Of a stretch of DNA of 64,000 nt, positions 58,306-64,000 are shown in pieces. The stretch comes from Leptobrachium leishanense (taxonomy: Eukaryota > Chordata > Amphibia > Anura > Megophryidae). The notes below the pieces were generated by a model. The model made no database searches, had not been told where the DNA came from, and was given only the letters and a program-made list of their open reading frames with translations. How positions within the stretch are numbered: the stretch's first letter is position 1; each line of letters opens with the position of its first letter. The position numbers and the translations under genes were made by a program. Where the stretch lies: the NCBI GenBank assembly GCA_009667805.1, contig CM019064.1, positions 268,565,662-268,629,661 on the forward strand, written 5' to 3'.

Positions 58306-60960
58306 GGTACACAGATGGTATTACAATCAATGCGCATCTTTTTACTAACGACGTTTGTGCGCATAATTTGAACATCTTTGAAAAGCTGGTGGTAACTGCA
58401 AATCGGAACGTTCTGTCCGAAACGAAAAACACCAGCACGAAAAAAAAAAATACAGCACAGTATAGTTACACATGCGTGTTTTTTTTTATTGCAGCAGCAT
58501 ATATACTCAGATTTACTTTGACAGGCGCAAAAACTTAAGTTAGTCAATTAAGGTAAATTGATGTCAATAAAGGTTCTTAATTCTGATTGGCTGAATCCCG
58601 TGAAAAAAACAGTCTGCACGCTGATTTACGTGCACTACGTTACTGCACGCGTATTACTTGCGTGTGTTTTGGACGTTGTTTTTACAAAAGTTATTTTTGG
58701 ACGGATGAGAAAATGCGTTTGGATCGTAATACCACCGTTAATTGTCGCGCGATAACGCTTAACACTGTGCGCAAACAAAATTGCGCTACGATGACAAATT
58801 TGCACGAACAATGTAATAGGGGCCTATGTGTATCAATAAGAAACGCCATTCCATTACTGACGCAAACCGAGCTTGCAGCTCGCATGTAGCCATTCGCTGC
58901 TTGAGGTTACTGTACATTAAAGTCTCCTATACTTATTATAGGAGGCATTAATTGTAACCTCTGTGTGGAAGCGCAGGCTATTCCAAAGATTTTTAAAACA
59001 GAGATACTACAGGAAAATACACCGACTGAGGAAGGCTACCACTGCCGAAACGCGTCTCGGTATTTTTATGTCCCTTTTTATGAAATAAATGTATATATTT
59101 TTTACTTTTAACCCTTTATTGGCCGTGTTTTGCTAATTCCAACCTGATACCTCATGAGAACAACACCACTCGATCTGCTAACGAGGAAAAGAGGTCCAGG
59201 GCACCTACCTAAGAGTGCCTAAGGCTATACTGACTGAGCCTGAGATTGAAAGGCTCCTTAATTGGTAAGTGCAAAGTGTAATTACCTCTGTTTGGTTACC
59301 CTGCAGTATTACGCTATGGGAGCATTGTCTCCCATCTGTACTTAACTCGTCTAGGATCTGCTACTTGGTAAAGAAGGGAAGTGCCCCGCTCTACATGGCC
59401 ATAGGCGATTAAACCTAGAGCCAGGAAACGTTTAGACTCATTTAAATGTGAGTGGTATATACCTCTACCAGTAATAATCTTTGTCCGAATTTGTCATAAG
59501 ATCTCCTGCACCAAAGATTTCCCCGTGTGCTTCTTCCTTCTCTTTTATGAAATCGAGGACGTGACGAACTTTCCACTGGAATAAGAAGGAGCACCACAAA
59601 CATTGGGACTTCTGAGTATTATCTTCCATCTTCACGGACTGCTGTACGCACTATTACACTCAATTGAAATATTGGACACTTTTTGCACTTTTTGTGCATG
59701 TCCATCGGATTAGCAATGGACATTTAAATTGTGCACTTTATTTATTTATTATTTACAGGTTATCTACTGTATGTATCCTCTTTTATGCACTATTGCACTA
59801 AGCCCTGTTGTTTTTATTCTTTTAAGGCACTGCTGCACTTTACAGTTTTGTTGCACTTTATTTCACTATTGTGCCTACTGTTGATGCACTTTATTTATCA
59901 TATATATATGCATATGCAAATGTTTCAATTGCATTCTAGTGTTTTGCAGGGATACCTGCCACCTCTCTCATCTTTCTTTAGCACAGAATTTGGTTGTTTT
60001 TTCTGTGTTTTTTATCCCAGGGCGGCATCATATCACTCACTTATCATTATAACTGCATCCATTGTAAAAACGATATATAACTTTATAGGCGCCCACGCTA
60101 TAAGGTATATAGCTTTATACCCACATCCCTTTCATATTCCAAAGTAGGTTGTTGCACTTCCACAGAGGAGATGGTATTTCACTGAAAAATACCGACTCCT
60201 AAAAGCTGTTGTTAAATGATTTTGCAAATGCAAAATCATATAACATTGTCTAACCCCCCCACCATTAATGTCTAAACCCCCCATTAAATCCCACGTTCAC
60301 CTTTCATCCTGCGGTGAAAAGGGCAGCGCAATCCGCTGCTTCTTTTCTCCAACACCAGAGTGACACTGGTAAGAAATCCTAATCTCCCTCCGTGATTACA
60401 TCGTGATGCTGGACGATCTCACAGCTGAGACATGCAAAGCTACATGGAGTCCTATGGACTCCACAAGCCGATATTCGTGATGGCACCGAACCTGGAATTC
60501 AACGGTAAAATGGAGATGGTAAGAAAAATCTGCAGGCGCACATTATCCTGCTTACCGTCTCTATAGAATAGGGCCCTAAGAGTTTAAAACCAGACTCAGA
60601 GACAATTAATTCTGGGTATTTCTGAGCTATATGAAGAAATGAAATTCAGAGGCAATATATTTAAGGGGTTATTCGAAGAGAGCCGACTTGGCTCCGAAAT
60701 TGCACTGAACCGTGAATTTCCCCGTGCGGTGCAATTTTGGAGCCATTTGATTATTCAGAGAGGAGGCAGTTCACCAAACATTGGCGAAATGCCAGCAAAA
60801 TACGGTGATCTTCGGCAGCAGTGAACTCCCAATAGAGAAGCAATGGTTAATCTATTCAGAAAACACTGAAAAGCAGAGAAATGTCAGTGAAATGCCCTGA
60901 TTTTCGTATCCCAACAACCATATGCAATTACAATTACTTATAGAATGCCAACATATTTAT
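58306..60960. other. Anonymous stretch with GAAACG motif and a decayed repeat
   Basis: At 59029-59090 CTGAGGAAGGC, GCCGAAACGCGTC and GAAATAAATG form the same tail motif as 240-330. 60299-60600 shares phrases with 49860-50272. 60650-60905 resembles the hAT-type sequences near 34300-34560. No gene is supported. Confidence 0.4.
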
Positions 60961-60962
60961 TT

Positions 60963-61050
60963 ATTTATTTATTTAATTTATTTATAAAGGATTTTACCAG
61001 GAAGGATACATTGAGATTTCTCTCGTTTTCAAGTATGTCCTGGGTTCAAG
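60963..61050 (+). repeat. SINE tail fragment
   Basis: A (TTTA)n microsatellite is followed by ACCAGGAAGGATACATTGAG and TTTTCAAGTATGTCCTGGG, the 3' body of the tRNA-like SINE. Confidence 0.65.
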
Positions 61051-61186
61051 AACATTGTATTTCTGTAACAACTGTAACAATTCAAAGTTACAGTTACAAG
61101 TACTTATACAGCGCCACCAGATTCTGCAGCAATGCACGAAGGGTAAGAGAAAATAAATATAATTAATAATACAAGTTTGACACATG

Positions 61187-61368
61187 CAGGGTTATTCAGA
61201 GAGAGGTGAAAGCCGGGAGAACTGGCAGGAGAAGAGAACAATCTAGATCAAATAGCCTATTTGGAAAGTGAGATAAATGTGAGGATTTTTCAGGTTTGGC
61301 TATTTTGACCTCGATTTTTCTCTTCTCCGGTCAATCTCCTGGTTTTCACCTTTCTCTGAATAACCCTG
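61187..61368. mobile_element. Small MITE with about 34-bp inverted repeats, copy 2
   Basis: 182 bp; tips CAGGGTTATTCAGAGAGAGG and its near-complement ending AATAACCCTG. Same family as 51431-51612 and better preserved. No clear target duplication. Confidence 0.8.
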
Positions 61369-61683
61369 TTGGAAAATAAAGAATGAATAAATGAAGCTGG
61401 CAGGAAGTAAAATAGAAATAGTGTGTAGACAAATACCTGCACCATTAAACTAATGACAATCTAAGATAATAATAATGTACATAATGGAACCCATATTTGG
61501 GACAAGGTCATAATATTGCTTTTAATTATGTTGTGCCTTAAGTCAATGGCAAAGCCCATACACTCAGGTCTGGATCTTCTCTCCAAAGACCGGCTGGGTT
61601 GAGTAGAGGTAACATCACTGCTCTGCGTGGAGAGAGCCTGTGGAGACATGGGTTTGATTCCAGCAAGAGCATCTCTCCAGTAA

Positions 61684-62098
61684 GGCTAGGGTCAGACTAA
61701 CGCAGTGCGAATGCGCGTGCAGCCGCACTTTATCCCGGCGTAGTATCAGCAAATGACGGGCAATATACGGAGTACAGTCGCACAAAAGTGCGGCCGCGCA
61801 ACGCAAGCGGCAAACAAACGCATTTTTTTGAGAACGTGATACCGCTAGTACTGACGTACAGAGTGCGCTGCGTCCGCTAGCGGTGTGTGTGCGTGATTAG
61901 GAGACGTCAGACGCTGCTAATGTCCGGCCAACATAACGTCCAGACGCAAAAAGTGTTTTATTGATGATCCGTACAAAATCGCGGAAGGAAATGCGCATCG
62001 TATGACCGCTATCGCGTATTCCGTGAAAAAATACGTCCATTCGTTTGAACGCACTTTTTCACGGACAATTCGAAAAATGCGTTCGTCTGACTCTAGCC
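61684..62098. mobile_element. TAA-flanked MITE in the SINE, first
   Basis: Tips GGCTAGGGTCAGACTAACGC and, inverted, GGCTAGAGTCAGACGAACGC. Left flank TAA (61681-61683), right flank TTA (62099-62101), probably one substitution in the duplication. Confidence 0.7.
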
Positions 62099-62123
62099 TT
62101 AGTGTCCTTGGGCAAGACACTAA

Positions 62124-62572
62124 GGCTAGGGTCAGATGAGCGCATTTTGTACGGACAGTGCGTCCGTGCAGTACGGACGTACTTACTGACTGACAACAAG
62201 GTAGTGGCCACACAGTCCGTTTTTTTCACTGACGGATTTTTTGACTGATGTAGCAGGGAAAATAAATTACAATGAAAAAACATTCTGTCCGTCAAAAATG
62301 CTGGACGTATAAATGCAGTCCGTCTGACCACGCTCCATCACTCACACACAAAGCTATGTGGACGTTGTGGACGTGGCACACTCCGCACGTCCGTTCTAGC
62401 AGTATTACGTTCTTGCCTAACCTGCGTCCGTTTGCAGCGTCCGTCAGCCCCCGCACTTCTGTGCGGACGTACTTCGTGTGTGGGGCTCCATTTAACACAA
62501 TTGTATGCTATCACGGACGTACTTATGTGCGGCAACACGGACGTTAACACTGCGTTCGTCTGACCCCAGCCT
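62124..62572 (+). mobile_element. TAA-flanked MITE in the SINE, second
   Basis: Tips GGCTAGGGTCAGATGAGCGC and, inverted, AGGCTGGGGTCAGACGAACGC; TAA at 62121-62123 and 62573-62575. It is a close, inverted relative of 26451-26906. Confidence 0.75.
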
Positions 62573-62665
62573 TAACGGTACATACTCGCCACCCAGGACA
62601 TACTTGAAAACGAGAGAAATCTCATTGTATCCATCCTGGTAAAATACTTTCTCCAAAAAAAAAAG

Positions 62666-63806
62666 AGCACCTTTGGCATCTTCACTTTTTGAATGCAACC
62701 CTCATCATCCTAAGCATCTATCCCCATTGTATTATATTTCTGAAATAGGACATGCAATTTATGTTTTCACTGTCATACCAAGCATGTTTCCACTGCAGAT
62801 AATTTTAGGAACCTTTTTTTCCCTCGGCTGAGCTTTATAATTTGTTCATCCTGCCAGTTACATGAGACTAAAATTGTTCAGTTCCATTGAAAATGTTAAA
62901 TGGTTACAAATAGATCCTCTTAATTATTAATAGAAACACAGAAAATATAGAAGTAGCCTACAGTGTTGTATCAGTATGACTGGAAATGCAATAACCTACG
63001 TGCACACATGTGGATTAAATGGGGAGGCCTATTGAAGGACCAACAGATGTGATGAGGGTTGCAATGGGAGAAAAGGTCACGCTCCCTCCCCAGGTCACAG
63101 TTTGTTGTTTGTGTGTCTCCTTCCTGTGTCTGCTTCTTTTCAAGGCATGTAGTTGTTGTCTTATCTGTAGAAAATGAGTCAAGAATTGTTGGTGGGGTTG
63201 GCAAAAGAAGCTAATGAGCACTCTGGTTGCACCTTTATTTATTTATACAAGAGTTCAGGAAAGCCTAGGATAGACACATCACATATTGTTCCCACACTAA
63301 TCCTGCTACAATGAGTGACTCGTTCTTCAATCTCTCAGATGGCAACTCCTCATTTCTGTTTTCTGGTTTCTTATTCCTATATATCGATATTATTATAAAC
63401 ATTATTAAAAATAATTCTCTTAAGAAATGTAAAGCTCAATCACGCATTTTTACCCTTGGATTCATTGTTTTTAATATTACTTTGCAGCCTGTGGTGTATA
63501 CTGGGGTTGGAATATTTTAGCAATCTGAAAGTTGGCAAAGATTCTTGTTTGCCAATGTCTCTAGAATATATTTAAAGAAAAATTGTCACAGTGACAGTTC
63601 CTCATTCCCGTACTAAGATAAATGCTACATATAAAACACCCACAACCTACACAGCACCTTTGGGTGCAGCACTAACTCATTACTATGGTGCTCCAGGCAC
63701 AATAGTATTACTTATCTGCTCAGAAAATGACACGTCAGTCTTTTTTCCCAGTAGTGCATTGCAAGAAAAAGTGCTTTCACGTGCAGATACTGTATTATAG
63801 TTACAC
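62666..63806. other. Anonymous stretch
   Basis: No gene, repeat family or RNA recognised; the ORFs are short. Confidence 0.4.
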
Positions 63807-64000
63807 ATCTTTTTTTTTTTAAAGGATTTTACCAGGATGGATACAATGAGATTTCTCTCGTTTTCAAGTATGTCCTGGGTGGCGAGTATGTACTATTAGG
63901 TGTCTTGCCCAAGGACACTTACTGGAGAGGTGCTCTTGCCGGGATCGAACCCATGTCTCCACAGGCTCTCTCCACACAGAGCGGTGATGTTACCTCTACT
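63807..64000 (-). repeat. tRNA-like SINE, running off the window
   Basis: On the minus strand: AGAGGTAACATCACCGCTCT, a box-B-like GGGTTCGATCCCGGC, CCTCTCCAGTAAGTGTCC, TACTCGCCACCCAGGAC, AACGAGAGAAATCTCATTG, ending at a run of A. This is the best preserved copy here; its 5' end is at or beyond the window edge. Confidence 0.8.

Larger units (their letters stand above)
61605..62665 (+). repeat. tRNA-like SINE split by two MITEs
   Basis: Pieces 61605-61683, 62099-62123 and 62573-62665 assemble in order to the SINE: GAGGTAACATCACTGC, a GGGTTTGATTCC box-B-like string, CTCTCCAGTAA, GTCCTTGGGCAAGACAC, then CACCCAGGACATACTTG and an A-rich end. It is the mirror of 63807-64000. Confidence 0.8.

Overview
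The window is a repeat-dense, gene-poor piece of a vertebrate nuclear genome, most likely an anuran amphibian (inference). It holds vertebrate-type chromovirus and Gmr1-like gypsy retrotransposons, Tc1, hAT, piggyBac-type and Helitron DNA elements, a BovB LINE and tRNA-like SINEs. No host gene with convincing exons was found, and no rRNA gene, bona fide tRNA gene or CRISPR array.

Region 1 (1-5140): a 5'-truncated BovB (RTE) LINE is split by a TTAA-flanked piggyBac-type MITE. Further piggyBac-type and interspersed repeats follow.

Region 2 (5141-20650): a Helitron on the minus strand is the outermost layer of a deep nest. Its helicase gene is cut at its C-terminus by a hAT-type element (5478-16906). 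That element carries a second element (6206-16735). Inside this sit a nearly complete Gmr1-type gypsy retrotransposon (6384-12365), a solo LTR (13046-15474) carrying an apparently intact Tc1 transposon, and another probable solo LTR (15680-16592). A piggyBac-type MITE (17704-18949) cuts the same helicase gene elsewhere.

Region 3 (24745 to about 32600): a large hAT element on the minus strand. It encodes a BED-finger transposase in three frames and is flanked by two long tandem arrays, about 142 bp and 81 bp per unit. A TAA-flanked MITE interrupts the 142-bp array.

Region 4 (34892-50274): a full-length chromovirus (35051-42676, minus, target duplication GCAGG) is interrupted by a solo LTR and a 1.7-kb hAT-type non-autonomous element. 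A young non-autonomous LTR retrotransposon follows (43818-49310, plus, target duplication GCAAG). It has no pol but has a zinc-knuckle gag remnant and a 415-codon ORF with twenty exact 30-bp repeats. A second copy of the 1.7-kb hAT-type element, inverted, sits in its 3' LTR.

Region 5 (50275-64000): mostly anonymous AT-rich sequence with small MITEs, fold-backs and tRNA-like SINEs. One SINE has been hit by two MITEs 25 bp apart. A possible processed-gene fragment lies near 53440-53930.

The reading-frame breaks inspected closely in the gypsy, hAT, chromovirus and Helitron genes all behave as one extra base, and seven of the eight fall in or beside a homopolymer. This may reflect base-calling errors rather than decay.
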